DNA from: Kaistia terrae
GTDB lineage: Bacteria > Pseudomonadota > Alphaproteobacteria > Rhizobiales > Kaistiaceae
Assembly: GCF_026344005.1 (NCBI RefSeq)
Contig: NZ_JAPKNH010000011.1
Coordinates: 83,858 to 147,857 of the forward strand
DNA length: 64,000 nt
Direction of reading: 5' to 3'
In this document: positions 51,286 through 62,570 of the stretch, piece after piece
Position numbering within the stretch: position 1 is the first letter of the stretch
Layout: each line of letters begins with the position of its first letter
Made by a program: the position numbers and the translations under genes
Notes under the pieces: model-generated
Database searches by the model: none
The model's input: the letters and a program-made list of their open reading frames with translations, nothing else
Told to the model about the DNA's origin: nothing

Positions 51286-53819
51286 CAACTTCCAGCTTGC
51301 CGCTCCCGCTCCGGTTCGCGCTGCGGGAACTGCGCGGCGGCCTTCGCGGCTTCCTCGTCTTCCTCGCCTGTATCGCTCTCGGCGTCGCGGCGATCGCCGC
51401 TGTCGGCTCGGTGTCGCGCGCCATGACGGATGGCCTCGCCCGCCAGGGCCAGGCCATCCTCGGCGGCGATGTCGCCTTCACGCTGGTGCAACGACAGGCC
51501 ACGCCCGAAGAACGCGCCTTCCTCGAAAAGCATGGCGCGGTTTCCGAGATCGCATCGCTGCGCGGCATGGCCCGGCTCGCGGACGGTTCCGACCAGACGC
51601 TGGTCGAGATCAAGGCCGTCGATAGCCCCTATCCGCTCTATGGCACGCTCAAGGCCGGGGACGCCGTCGACGCGACCGCCGCCCTCAACGCCGGCACGGC
51701 CCTGGCCGATCCGGAGCTTTTCAGCCGGCTCGGGGTCAAGATCGGCGATACGCTGCAAGTCGGAACCGCCAAGCTGAAGCTCGCCGGCCCCATCGCCGAT
51801 GAGCCGGACAAGCTCGCCACCGGGCTGGGCTTCGGCCCGCGCCTGCTGATTTCCCGCAACACGCTCGACGCCACGGGCCTCGTCCAGCCGGGCAGTCTCG
51901 TCGAATGGACATACCGCCTGCGCATGCCGGACGGCTCGCCAGACAGCGCCGTCGTCAACCTCGTCGAGACGGCGAACACCGACCTTCCGAAAGCCGGCTG
52001 GCAGGTGCGCAGCCGCGATGACGCCTCCCCCGGCCTCAAGCGCAACATCAGCCGCTTCGCGCAGTATCTGACGCTGGTCGGGCTTGCCGCCCTGATCGTC
52101 GGCGGCGTCGGCGTCGCCAATGCCGTCGGCGCCTTCATGGAATTGAAGCGGCCGGTCATCGCCACGCTACGCTCGCTCGGCGCGCCGGGGAATCTGATCA
52201 CCCAGATCTATCTGATCCAGATCCTGCTGATCGCGCTGCTCGGCGTCGTCATCGGCCTTGTCCTCGGCGCCCTGGTGCCGGTATTGGCGCTGCAATTCCT
52301 CGCCGACGTGCTGCCGGTCGGCGCCGAGACGGGCCTGTATCCGAGCGCGCTCGGCTATGCCGCGCTCTATGGCCTGCTGACCGCGCTGACCTTTGCGCTG
52401 GTGCCGCTGGGCCGCGCCGGCGACATCGCCCCGACGGCGCTGTTTCGCGATGGCGCCGCCTTCGGCAAGGTGCGACCCCGCATCGCCTTCCTGATCGCCG
52501 CGATACTATCGGCGGTCGTGCTGGCCGGGCTCGCCATCCTGCTCGCCTACGACCAGCGGATCGCGCTCTATTTCGTCATCGGCGTCGCGGCGTCCTTCGG
52601 ACTGCTGCGCCTGGTCGCCTGGGGCGTGACGGCGCTCGCCCGCCGCGCCCCCAGGCTTGCCTCGACGGAATGGCGGCTCGCCGTCGGCAACATTCATCGC
52701 CCCGGCGCACTGACCGGTTCCGTCGTCCTGTCGCTCGGGCTCGGCCTGACCGTGCTGGTGACGATCGCGCTGATCGACGGCAATTTGCACCGGCAATTGA
52801 CGCAATCCCTGCCTGAGCGAGCACCGAGCTTCTTCTTCCTCGACGTCCAGAATTCGGAGGCGCCCGCCTTCGTCGACTTCCTGAAGAAGGAGATCCCGGG
52901 CTCGACGGTTGAAAGCGTGCCGATGCTGCGCGGCCGGATCACTGCGCTCAACCAGACCCCGGCCGAACAGGTAACGCCCGCGCCCGAGGTCGCCTGGGTG
53001 CTGAAGGGCGATCGCGGCGTCACCTTCTCAGCCACCATGCCGAAGAATTCGCGCCTGTCGGCCGGCGAATGGTGGGCGGAAGACTATACCGGCCCGCCGC
53101 TCGTCTCGATGGTGGGCGAGGCGGCGCGGGGCCTCGGCCTCAAGCCCGGCGACACCGTCACCGTCAACGTGCTCGGCCGCGAGATTACGGCGACCATCGC
53201 CAATCTGCGGGAAGTCGAATGGGAAAGCCTGGCGATCAATTTCGTCATGGTCTTCTCACCCTCGGCTTTTGCCGGCGCGCCCTATTCCGTGCTCGCCACC
53301 CTCGCTCATCCGGGCGAGGCCAATCCGGCGGCCGAAGCGAAGCTGATGCGCGATGCCGGCGTCGAATTTCCGTCCGTGACGGCGATCCGCGTCCGCGAGG
53401 CGCTCGACCGCATCTCGTCGATCCTCGGCCAGCTGATGCTGGCGATCCGCGTCGCCTCGTCGATCGCGCTGGCCGCTTCCGTACTGGTGCTGGCGGGCGC
53501 GCTGGCAGCCGGACACCGGCAGCGTCTGTACGACGCGGTGATCCTGAAAACGCTGGGGGCGACGCGCGGCCAGTTGCTCTACGCGTTCGGGCTTGAATAC
53601 GGATTGCTCGGCCTGGCGACGGCGGTGTTCGCCGTGCTGGCGGGCTCGCTCGCCGCCTGGGGCGTTGTCGCCGGCGTGATGGGCCAGCCCTTCGCGATCT
53701 TCCCTGTCACCGCGCTGGGCGCCGCCCTGATCGCCGTCACGTTGACCATCGGCCTGGGCCTCGCCGGAACGTGGCGATTGCTCGGCAAAAAGGCAGCCCC
53801 GGTCTTGAGAAACCTGTAG
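51282..53819 (+). CDS. ybbP: ABC transporter permease, YbbP-like
   Basis: An 845-residue inner-membrane protein with an N-terminal helix, a large periplasmic domain (about 60-240), a first FtsX-type four-helix block (about 260-400), further helices and a second periplasmic domain (about 490-700), and a second FtsX block at the C-terminus (ASSIALAASVLVLAGALAAG, AVILKTLGATRGQLLYAF). This double-FtsX layout is that of YbbP. Type VII-like permeases of this kind transmit force or move lipophilic cargo rather than import nutrients; the role here is unknown. Confidence 0.92.
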   Translation: MTTSSLPLPLRFALRELRGGLRGFLVFLACIALGVAAIAAVGSVSRAMTDGLARQGQAILGGDVAFTLVQRQATPEERAFLEKHGAVSEIASLRGMARLADGSDQTLVEIKAVDSPYPLYGTLKAGDAVDATAALNAGTALADPELFSRLGVKIGDTLQVGTAKLKLAGPIADEPDKLATGLGFGPRLLISRNTLDATGLVQPGSLVEWTYRLRMPDGSPDSAVVNLVETANTDLPKAGWQVRSRDDASPGLKRNISRFAQYLTLVGLAALIVGGVGVANAVGAFMELKRPVIATLRSLGAPGNLITQIYLIQILLIALLGVVIGLVLGALVPVLALQFLADVLPVGAETGLYPSALGYAALYGLLTALTFALVPLGRAGDIAPTALFRDGAAFGKVRPRIAFLIAAILSAVVLAGLAILLAYDQRIALYFVIGVAASFGLLRLVAWGVTALARRAPRLASTEWRLAVGNIHRPGALTGSVVLSLGLGLTVLVTIALIDGNLHRQLTQSLPERAPSFFFLDVQNSEAPAFVDFLKKEIPGSTVESVPMLRGRITALNQTPAEQVTPAPEVAWVLKGDRGVTFSATMPKNSRLSAGEWWAEDYTGPPLVSMVGEAARGLGLKPGDTVTVNVLGREITATIANLREVEWESLAINFVMVFSPSAFAGAPYSVLATLAHPGEANPAAEAKLMRDAGVEFPSVTAIRVREALDRISSILGQLMLAIRVASSIALAASVLVLAGALAAGHRQRLYDAVILKTLGATRGQLLYAFGLEYGLLGLATAVFAVLAGSLAAWGVVAGVMGQPFAIFPVTALGAALIAVTLTIGLGLAGTWRLLGKKAAPVLRNL

Positions 53820-53871
53820 TCGCATCCGACGGCTTCGCGTACGATTACGTTACTTGGGTCGCGCGGGATAT

Positions 53872-53900
53872 CTTGCGCGGATCAATCGGGATGCCCATAT
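53872..53900 (+). promoter_or_regulatory. Predicted promoter of the BI-1 gene
   Basis: CTTGCG, 16-base spacer, CCCATAT. CTTG plus CCCAT-T resembles an RpoH (sigma-32) promoter, but it can also be read as a housekeeping promoter of the alphaproteobacterial CTTGAC/CTATAT type. Transcription would start about 115 bases before the ATG, ahead of the leader hairpin. Confidence 0.4.
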
Positions 53901-53940
53901 CGCTTGGACACCCCGAGGGCTTGTCGCCCGGCCGGTCCGT

Positions 53941-53992
53941 AGGGATTGCGATGCCGGGCGTCGGAAACGGGGGTTTCGCGGCAAACGCAACC
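53941..53992 (+). ncRNA. Structured leader, probable ybhL motif
   Basis: One long hairpin with three stacked stems: GG(A)TTGCG/CGCAACC (53943-53950 with 53986-53992), TGCCG/CGGCA (53952-53956 with 53979-53983) and GAAAC/GTTTC (53964-53968 with 53973-53977) closed by loop GGGG. A conserved RNA called the ybhL motif is known upstream of ybhL (BI-1/YccA-family) genes in Hyphomicrobiales, and this hairpin sits 28 bases before such a gene. The family call is from context and shape, not from a model search. Confidence 0.65.
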
Positions 53993-54020
53993 GCGGATTT
54001 TTTATTCGGAGAGGACTTCG

Positions 54021-54797
54021 ATGGCAGATTTCGACAATCGCGTCTCACCGTTTGGCGCAGCGCGTGCCGAAACCGGTGTTATCGACCAGGGCCTGCGCAG
54101 CCACATGCTGCAGGTCTACAACTACATGGCGATCGGCCTGATGATCACCGGCGCGGCCGCGCTCGGCGTCTTCAAGCTGGCCGTGACGAACGATCCGAGC
54201 ATGGCCGTCGGCCAGATGGCAAACGGCCTGATGCTGACCAGCCTCGGCAAGACCATCTACACAGGTCCCCTGATGTGGGTTCTGATGCTGGCACCGGTCG
54301 GCCTGGTCTTCTGGCTCTCCTTCGGCATTCACAAGATGTCGACGGCAAAGGCACAGGCCGTGTTCTGGGGCTACTCGGCCCTGATGGGCATCTCGCTGTC
54401 CTCGATCTTCGCCGTCTACACGGCGCAGTCGATCACGCAGGTGTTCTTCATCAGCGCCGCGACCTTCGGCGCGATGAGCCTGTACGGCTACACGACGAAG
54501 CGCGACCTGACCGGAATGGGCTCGTTCCTGTTCATGGGCCTGATCGGCATCATCATCGCTTCGATCGTCAACATCTTCATCGGATCGTCGGCGCTCGGCT
54601 TCGCGATCTCGATCCTCGGCGTGCTGATCTTCGTGGGCCTCACCGCCTATGACACGCAGAAGATCAAGGAAATGTACTATGTCGGCGACGACAGCACGGT
54701 TGCCGGCCGCAAGGCGATCATGGGCGCGCTGACGCTCTATCTCGACTTCATCAACCTGTTCCTGATGATGCTCCGCCTGTTCGGCGACCGCCGCTAG
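54021..54797 (+). CDS. Bax inhibitor-1/YccA-family membrane protein
   Basis: A 258-residue inner-membrane protein with about seven hydrophobic helices; the family (YbhL, YccA, BI-1) includes pH-sensitive channels and modulators of the FtsH protease. LRSHMLQVYNYMAIGLMITGAAAL, the helix 4-5 region and the C-terminal GLTAYDTQKIKEMYYVGDD with the conserved Asp pair are typical. GGAGAGGA before the ATG at 54021 fixes the start. Preceded by the ybhL-type leader RNA and followed by a terminator; single gene. Confidence 0.93.
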   Translation: MADFDNRVSPFGAARAETGVIDQGLRSHMLQVYNYMAIGLMITGAAALGVFKLAVTNDPSMAVGQMANGLMLTSLGKTIYTGPLMWVLMLAPVGLVFWLSFGIHKMSTAKAQAVFWGYSALMGISLSSIFAVYTAQSITQVFFISAATFGAMSLYGYTTKRDLTGMGSFLFMGLIGIIIASIVNIFIGSSALGFAISILGVLIFVGLTAYDTQKIKEMYYVGDDSTVAGRKAIMGALTLYLDFINLFLMMLRLFGDRR

Positions 54798-54819
54798 AGC
54801 GGGTATCACCAACAGATCG

Positions 54820-54850
54820 AAGGGCGCGGCCAAGGCCGCGCCCTTTTTTT
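54820..54850 (+). terminator. Intrinsic terminator of the BI-1 gene
   Basis: Perfect 12-bp stem AAGGGCGCGGCC/GGCCGCGCCCTT (loop AA, in practice slightly opened) followed by seven T's. Confidence 0.9.
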
Positions 54851-54915
54851 GTGTTTTTTTGCGAACGGGCGGCCAAGCCCATGCCGCCTGAAGCTTCCAG
54901 CCTACGAGTGCCCCC

Positions 54916-55458
54916 ATGCCAGCCCTTCCCAGCGATCTGTATATCCGCCCCGTCGCCGCCAACGATCTGGTCGCGATCACCTCGATCTATGCGGATTGCG
55001 TGCTGCACGGTTCGGCAAGCTTCGAACTGGAACCGCCGGACGAAGCGGAAATGCGCCGTCGCCACGATGCGCTTCTGGATGGCGGCCATCCCTATCTAGT
55101 GGCCGAAGGCGGCGGGGAGATCCTCGGCTATGCCTATGCCGGGCCATACCGGCCAAGGCCTGCCTACCGCTCGACGGTCGAGGATTCGATCTATCTCGAA
55201 CCCAAATCGCAGGGACTCGGCATCGGCAAGCGATTGCTGGCGGAACTGATCGAGGCGGCGACCACAGCCGGCTTCCGCCAGATGATCGGCGTCATCGGCG
55301 ATTCCGGCAACCAAGCCTCGATCCGGCTGCATGCGGCGCAGGGATTTCGCCTTGTCGGCATCTTCGAGAATGTCGGCTGGAAGCACGGCCGCTGGCTGGA
55401 CAGCGTGCTGATGCAGCGGGCGCTCGGCGACAGCAACGACACGCCGCCGAGCCTGTGA
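54916..55458 (+). CDS. GNAT N-acetyltransferase (PAT-like)
   Basis: A 180-residue acetyl-CoA-dependent acetyltransferase. YIRPVAANDLVAITSIYADCVLHGSASFELEPPD, GYAYAGPYRPRPAYRSTVEDSIYLEP, the acetyl-CoA loop SQGLGIGKRLLAELI and GFRLVGIFENVGWKHGRWLDSVLMQR match the phosphinothricin/methionine sulfoximine acetyltransferase group. The natural substrate is probably an amino acid analogue. It lies 118 bases after the BI-1 gene, beyond its terminator. Confidence 0.91.
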   Translation: MPALPSDLYIRPVAANDLVAITSIYADCVLHGSASFELEPPDEAEMRRRHDALLDGGHPYLVAEGGGEILGYAYAGPYRPRPAYRSTVEDSIYLEPKSQGLGIGKRLLAELIEAATTAGFRQMIGVIGDSGNQASIRLHAAQGFRLVGIFENVGWKHGRWLDSVLMQRALGDSNDTPPSL

Positions 55459-55519
55459 CGGCTGCCTACCCATCACCCGGAAAGCCTCTGACAGGCACAT
55501 GCCCGTCAGCCATGGATGA

Positions 55520-55903
55520 TCAACCCTGGACGAGCTTGAGCTTGGTATCCAGGACCGCCAGCACCTGCCGGAGATCGTGGCCGCGCTTCATGATGTAGCC
55601 GCCGGTCGCGATCACGGCATAGGCGCCCTGACGGTTCCGAAGCTCGGGATCCTTCACGACCGTATAGAGCGGCATTTCGGACGAACGGCGGAAGATGGAG
55701 AACACCGCCTTGTCGCGCAAATGATCGATCGCATAGTCGCGCCACTCCCCGGCCGCCACCATGCGCCCGTAGACACGCAGGATCTCGTTCAGTTCCAGCC
55801 GGTTGAAAGCTATCAAGGGAACGGACTTGGCCGTTTCCGGTGGGTTCAGCGACACCAGCGTGGCGCTGCCACCGGATATCGCCTTGTCTTCACCTTCGCT
55901 CAA
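55520..55903 (-). CDS. DUF2794 family protein
   Basis: A 127-residue soluble protein of the alphaproteobacterial DUF2794 family, with FNRLELNEILRVYGRMVAAGEWRDYAID, FSIFRRSSEMPLYTVVKDP and GHDLRQVLAVLDTKLKLV. No motif tells its function. It converges on the acetyltransferase gene and is divergent from htpG across a 530-base gap. Confidence 0.88.
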   Translation of the reverse strand: MSEGEDKAISGGSATLVSLNPPETAKSVPLIAFNRLELNEILRVYGRMVAAGEWRDYAIDHLRDKAVFSIFRRSSEMPLYTVVKDPELRNRQGAYAVIATGGYIMKRGHDLRQVLAVLDTKLKLVQG

Positions 55904-56222
55904 TGGCGCCTCCTGTTGCGAGCCGCTCCGTCATCGAGCTGTCATGATCGCTCCGATCGGCGGCGCTGGCAAGGCGCGGCCGCCAAATGGTGCGCCGGCA
56001 GACGACATCGCGGCAGCGCGGTCGCTTTCACAATCCGTGAAGTCAGACGGCCCAAATTCCTTTATTCCGCCCTCTTTCGGCCCGGCACCGGCCGCATTGG
56101 CCCAGTAATTTCCAACAATCGCTTCGAACGGTCCGGCTTGGCCAAGGCTTCGGAATTTCTCAGCCCCCCAGCCCCCCGGGGTCCTCAGCTGGGCCGGACC
56201 ACCTTCGAAAGCGGTTGGCGGA

Positions 56223-56277
56223 GAAGTGCGTTCCCCTCCCAAAAAAGCACCTCAAGGTCGGCTCTGCCGGCCTTTTT
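56223..56277 (+). ncRNA. Candidate small RNA or leader 3' end
   Basis: Hairpin GAAGTGC/GCACCTC (one mismatch) with a 17-base loop holding CCCCTCCC, an anti-Shine-Dalgarno-like sequence, then the terminator stem AAGGTCGGC/GCCGGCCTT and a T tract. Anti-Shine-Dalgarno loops next to a terminator are typical of several rhizobial trans-acting sRNAs. The 5' end is not visible. Confidence 0.35.
56254..56277 (+). terminator. Intrinsic terminator upstream of htpG
   Basis: 9-bp stem AAGGTCGGC/GCCGGCCTT with one G-T wobble, loop TCT, then T5CTTT. No gene on this strand ends before it. Confidence 0.7.
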
Positions 56278-56433
56278 CTTTGCCTGTATGGCAGGGAACG
56301 CCCTCCGCCCTTGAATCCGGACCGACAACCGGCGATATCAGCGCCGCCTCGCTTGCGCGAGCCTGTTGCCGATCGCGTCCCCCGCCCGCCGATCCGTCCC
56401 GGGCCGGGACGTCGAAAATTCCGGAGAGAAAGC

Positions 56434-58338
56434 GTGTCAGACCAGAAACCCGCCGCAGAGACCCGTTCCTTCGAGGCCGAAGTCTCGCGCCTGCTGCACA
56501 TGATGGTGCATTCGGTCTATTCCAATCGCGACGTCTTCCTGCGCGAACTGATCTCCAACGCCGCCGACGCCTGCGAGAAGCTGCGCACCCTGTCGCTGTC
56601 CGATCCGGCGCTGATCGACGACGGTGACGCCTTCCAGATCGTCATCGAGGCCGACAAGGACGCCCCGAGCGTCGCCATTGCCGACAATGGCATCGGCATG
56701 GACCGGCAGGAGCTGATCGACAATCTCGGCACCATCGCCCAGTCCGGCACCCGCGCCTTCCTGGAACAGGCGGGCGAGAACGCCAAGGGCTCGGCCCTGA
56801 TCGGCCAGTTCGGCGTCGGCTTCTATTCCGCCTTCATGGTCGCCGACAGCGTCTCCGTCGTCTCGCGCAAGGCGGGCTCTGACGAGGCGTGGCGCTGGCA
56901 TTCCGACGGCAAGGGCGCCTACGAGATCGAGCCGGCCGAGCTTTCCGAGGCGCCGTCGCGCGGCACCCGCATTGTGCTGCATCTCAACCCCGACAATGCC
57001 AGCTATGCCGAGACGGAGACGATCGAGCGCATCGTCACCGCCTATTCCGCGCATGTGCCGGTGCCGATCGTCCTCAAGCTCGCCGATGGCACCGAGGAAT
57101 CGCTCGCCGATGGCAGCGCGCTCTGGCGCAAACCGAAATCCGCCGTGACGGAAGAGGAATACAAGGAATTCTACGGCCATGTCGGCGGCCGCTTCGACGA
57201 ACCCGCCGTCACCATCCACTACCGCGCCGAGGGCAGGACGGAATATTCCGTGTTGCTTTTCGTGCCTTCGTCGCGGCCGTTCGATCTGTTCGAGCCGGAA
57301 CGCCAGGGCAAGGTGAAGCTCTATGTCCGCCGCGTCTTCATCACCGACGAGGCGGAGATCCTGCCGCCCTGGCTGCGCTTCGTGCGCGGCGTCATCGATT
57401 CGGAAGACCTGCCGCTCAACCTGTCGCGCGAGATGCTGCAGAAGAACCCGGTGATCGAGACCATCGGCAAGGGCGTCACAAACCGCATCCTCGCCGATCT
57501 CGACAAGCTGGCGACCGACGATCCCGAGCGCTTCGCCAAGGTCTGGGAAGCTTTCGGCGCCGTGCTCAAGGAAGGCCTCTACGAGGCGCCAGACCGGCGC
57601 GACGGGCTGTTCAAGCTGGCGCGCTTCAAGACGACGACCGGCGGCGACAAATGGCGCAGCCTGGCCGAGATCGTGGCCGACTTCCGTCCCAACCAGACGG
57701 CGCTCTTTTACGCACTCGGCGATGATGCGGCGACGATTGCCGCCAGTCCGCATCTGGAAGGCTATGCCAAGCGCGGCGTCGAGGTGTTGATCCTCGCCGA
57801 TGCGGTCGACGCCTTCTGGGTCCGCACGGCGCTTGGCTTCGACGGCAAGCCGTTCCAATCGGTGACGCAGGGCGCCGCAACGCTCGACCTGATCCCGGTG
57901 CTGGAGGCCGAAGCGGCCAAGGACGCCGAGAAGGACGAGAAGCCAGCCTCCGACGCAGCCCTCGCCGCGCTGACCTTGCGGTTGAAGCAGGCGCTGGGCG
58001 ACAAGGTTTCCGAGGTGCGCGGATCCAGCCGGCTGGCGACGAGCCCCGCCTGCCTCGTGTCGCCGGAGTTCGGCCCGGACCGGCAGCTGGAGAAGATTCT
58101 GGCGAGCCGCGACGGCGCTGGCGGTCGGGCAGCCCAGATCCTCGAGCTCAACCCTGCGCACCCGCTGGTGGCCGGCCTCGCCGCCCAGGCGGCGGCAGGC
58201 GGGACGGCAGCCGAACGCGTCGACGCGGCGGCACCGCTGATCTTCGGCCTGGCGCGCATTCTCGACGGCGAAGCGCCGGACGAGCCGGCGGCATTCGCCA
58301 AGGCACTGGCGGCCTTGATGGAAAAGACCGTCATCTGA
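56434..58338 (+). CDS. htpG: Molecular chaperone HtpG (Hsp90)
   Basis: Bacterial Hsp90; 634 residues. The GHKL ATP site is complete: FLRELISNAADACEKLR (Asn and Asp), DNGIGMDRQEL and GQFGVGFYSAFMV; the middle domain includes VRRVFITDEAEILPPWLRFVRGVIDSEDLPLNLSREMLQ with the catalytic-loop Arg; a C-terminal dimerisation domain follows. The GTG start at 56434 has GGAGAG five bases upstream and gives the expected N-terminus; the frame is open upstream without a better start. Confidence 0.96.
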   Translation: MSDQKPAAETRSFEAEVSRLLHMMVHSVYSNRDVFLRELISNAADACEKLRTLSLSDPALIDDGDAFQIVIEADKDAPSVAIADNGIGMDRQELIDNLGTIAQSGTRAFLEQAGENAKGSALIGQFGVGFYSAFMVADSVSVVSRKAGSDEAWRWHSDGKGAYEIEPAELSEAPSRGTRIVLHLNPDNASYAETETIERIVTAYSAHVPVPIVLKLADGTEESLADGSALWRKPKSAVTEEEYKEFYGHVGGRFDEPAVTIHYRAEGRTEYSVLLFVPSSRPFDLFEPERQGKVKLYVRRVFITDEAEILPPWLRFVRGVIDSEDLPLNLSREMLQKNPVIETIGKGVTNRILADLDKLATDDPERFAKVWEAFGAVLKEGLYEAPDRRDGLFKLARFKTTTGGDKWRSLAEIVADFRPNQTALFYALGDDAATIAASPHLEGYAKRGVEVLILADAVDAFWVRTALGFDGKPFQSVTQGAATLDLIPVLEAEAAKDAEKDEKPASDAALAALTLRLKQALGDKVSEVRGSSRLATSPACLVSPEFGPDRQLEKILASRDGAGGRAAQILELNPAHPLVAGLAAQAAAGGTAAERVDAAAPLIFGLARILDGEAPDEPAAFAKALAALMEKTVI

Positions 58339-58356
58339 CGATCGACATTCCTGCAG

Positions 58357-58396
58357 GAAAACGAAAAGCGCGGGCCCGCCCGCGCTTTTCGTTTTC
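58357..58396. terminator. Bidirectional terminator of htpG
   Basis: A 19-bp perfect inverted repeat GAAAACGAAAAGCGCGGGC/GCCCGCGCTTTTCGTTTTC with a 2-base centre, 18 bases after the htpG stop. Confidence 0.88.
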
Positions 58397-58418
58397 GCCC
58401 GGCGCAAATGGGGCGCTT

Positions 58419-58546
58419 CTTCACCTCTCCCTGAGGGAGAGGTCGACGGCCGCAGGCCGGCGGGTGAGGGTTTACGGCCTCACCGGATAGTTCCCTAAAC
58501 CCTCACCCGGCTCTTCGAGCCGACCTCTCCCTCAGGGAGAGGTGAA
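58419..58546. repeat. REP-like family A, paired unit
   Basis: Two facing copies, CACCTCTCCCTGAGGGAGAGGTCGACGGCC... and ...CTCTTCGAGCCGACCTCTCCCTCAGGGAGAGGTGAAG, about 40 bases apart; nearly the same as 1229-1354. It lies between the convergent htpG and DUF1223 genes. Confidence 0.85.
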
Positions 58547-58602
58547 GAAGCGCCACGCGTCCTGGCAGAATATCCGCTGATGCACTGAACGGCGCCGAGC
58601 GC

Positions 58603-59364
58603 TCACCACTCCGCGCCCTTTTCGGAAAACGCCGCGCCCAAAATCTCGCCCGGCTCGCCATTGGCCGTTTCCGACTGCAACAGGATGGCGCAGCCATCGG
58701 CATTGGCCTGATGGTACTCGCTCATCGGCAGATCGACGTCGACGGCATCGCCCCGCCACATGGCGATCGGGCGCAGCTTGGTGACGACGTTGTAATATTG
58801 CAGCGTGCGGTCCTGGTTCTCGCCCGTGCGGACGGGCACCGCGACCTGACGCTTGTAGAGCGCCAGCCAGATCGTCGCCTTGCGCTCCTGCGGAATAGAC
58901 AAGCCAGGAGACTCGCTGACCCGCACATGGATCGCGTCGCGAACCATTTCCATCTGCACGGGAATGGCGAGCGGCGGCTTCGATTTGAGGACAGCCTCGA
59001 TCGCCGTGCGGTCGCTGCCGACGACATGGGTGGTGCCATTGACGATCATCTGGGGGGTGTAGATCTGGCGGTCGCCGCGGGCATTGGCATAGGCCTTCTG
59101 CCGGTCGGTGAACTCATGGCTGGCCAGCGTGTCCTTCCAGCCGAGATAGTCCCAGTAATCGACGGGAAGCGACAAGGCGACGATGTCGTCGCGCTTGGAA
59201 AAATCTTCCAGCACCTCGTCCGCGGGCGGACAAGACGCACATCCCTGGCTTGTGAAGAGCTCCAGAACCGCCGTGACTTTCGTGTCGCTGGCGGAGGCCG
59301 ACAACGCCGGCATCACGCTCAAACCGAAGGCCAGGACGATCCAGATGGATTTAGGAACAAACAT
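58603..59364 (-). CDS. DUF1223 family secreted thioredoxin-like protein
   Basis: A 253-residue exported protein. The ATG at 59364 gives a signal peptide (FVPKSIWIVLAFGLSVMPALSASAS). The mature part starts VTAVLELFTSQGCASCPPADEVL, a thioredoxin-like CASC motif, then VDYWDYLGWKDTLAS and YTPQMIVNGTTHVVGSD, all DUF1223 features. A periplasmic redox role is plausible from the CxxC but unproven. It follows acnA in the same direction, past a terminator, an order often seen next to acnA and ccm genes in this group. Confidence 0.9.
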   Translation of the reverse strand: MFVPKSIWIVLAFGLSVMPALSASASDTKVTAVLELFTSQGCASCPPADEVLEDFSKRDDIVALSLPVDYWDYLGWKDTLASHEFTDRQKAYANARGDRQIYTPQMIVNGTTHVVGSDRTAIEAVLKSKPPLAIPVQMEMVRDAIHVRVSESPGLSIPQERKATIWLALYKRQVAVPVRTGENQDRTLQYYNVVTKLRPIAMWRGDAVDVDLPMSEYHQANADGCAILLQSETANGEPGEILGAAFSEKGAEW

Positions 59365-59512
59365 GTCCTGATACGTGTCCTGACCGTCCTGCCACCGCAA
59401 CGCGCGAGGCGTGCCCAGACAAAATTAAGTCGGCGTTTATTCGGAAGCCATTCAAATAAGGGTGACCACTCGTGAACAGGGCGCCGTCGAAGCCGCTCCG
59501 AGGGAGCGTAAA

Positions 59513-59546
59513 CCCGCGCTGTTGCTTAAAAAAGCAGCAGCGCGGG
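59513..59546 (-). terminator. Intrinsic terminator of acnA
   Basis: A 15-bp stem CCCGCGCTG-T-TGCTT/AAGCA-G-CAGCGCGGG with a 4-base loop, followed on the coding strand by TTTACG, 38 bases after the acnA stop. Confidence 0.8.
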
Positions 59547-59584
59547 CCTTCACGAAATTACCGCGTAGGGCGACCTATTTCGGC

Positions 59585-62275
<2,691 letters not shown>

Positions 62276-62570
62276 GATACGGTTCGTCCTCGTTTCTGTC
62301 GCGGAAACGCATGGCCGAAGTCGATGCACGAAGCGTGCCCGACCCGGTCAGGCGCACCCAAGAAGGCGGCGGAGTTTGGTCTCTGCACGCGGTCCATCCC
62401 TGGGGTGGTGACGCAGGTCTTGACCGCGGCGCGACCGGCGCGCCGGGTTGCAGGCCTTATAATGAATTTCGTAAGGAGAAGCCAGATCAACGAAAGTCGC
62501 TGCGCTTGGAATCTTTCAAAGCTGCTCAAAGGCACCCCGATCCGGCTGATTTGGCCGGCAGGAGCGGCGC
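62276..62570. other. Intergenic region between acnA and ccmA
   Basis: Divergent promoter region with no gene. A symmetric ATTATAAG/TATAAT core at 62457-62464 could serve as a -10 in either direction, but no -35 at proper spacing is seen. Confidence 0.5.

Larger units (their letters stand above)
55904..56433. other. Long gap before htpG
   Basis: 530 bases between the DUF2794 and htpG starts with no convincing coding sequence. The notable content is a hairpin with a C-rich loop (56223-56253) directly followed by an intrinsic terminator (56254-56277) pointing toward htpG but 157 bases short of it, so a small RNA or an attenuated leader may end there. No tRNA was recognised. Confidence 0.6.

Noticed and set aside
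56100..56300. Possible tRNA or SRP RNA in the gap before htpG
   Set aside because: No cloverleaf with a GTTCGA-type T loop and no SRP helix 8 motif could be found on either strand.
62451..62463. TATAAT upstream of ccmA as a firm promoter
   Set aside because: No -35 hexamer at 16-18 bases; TTGACC lies far too distant.
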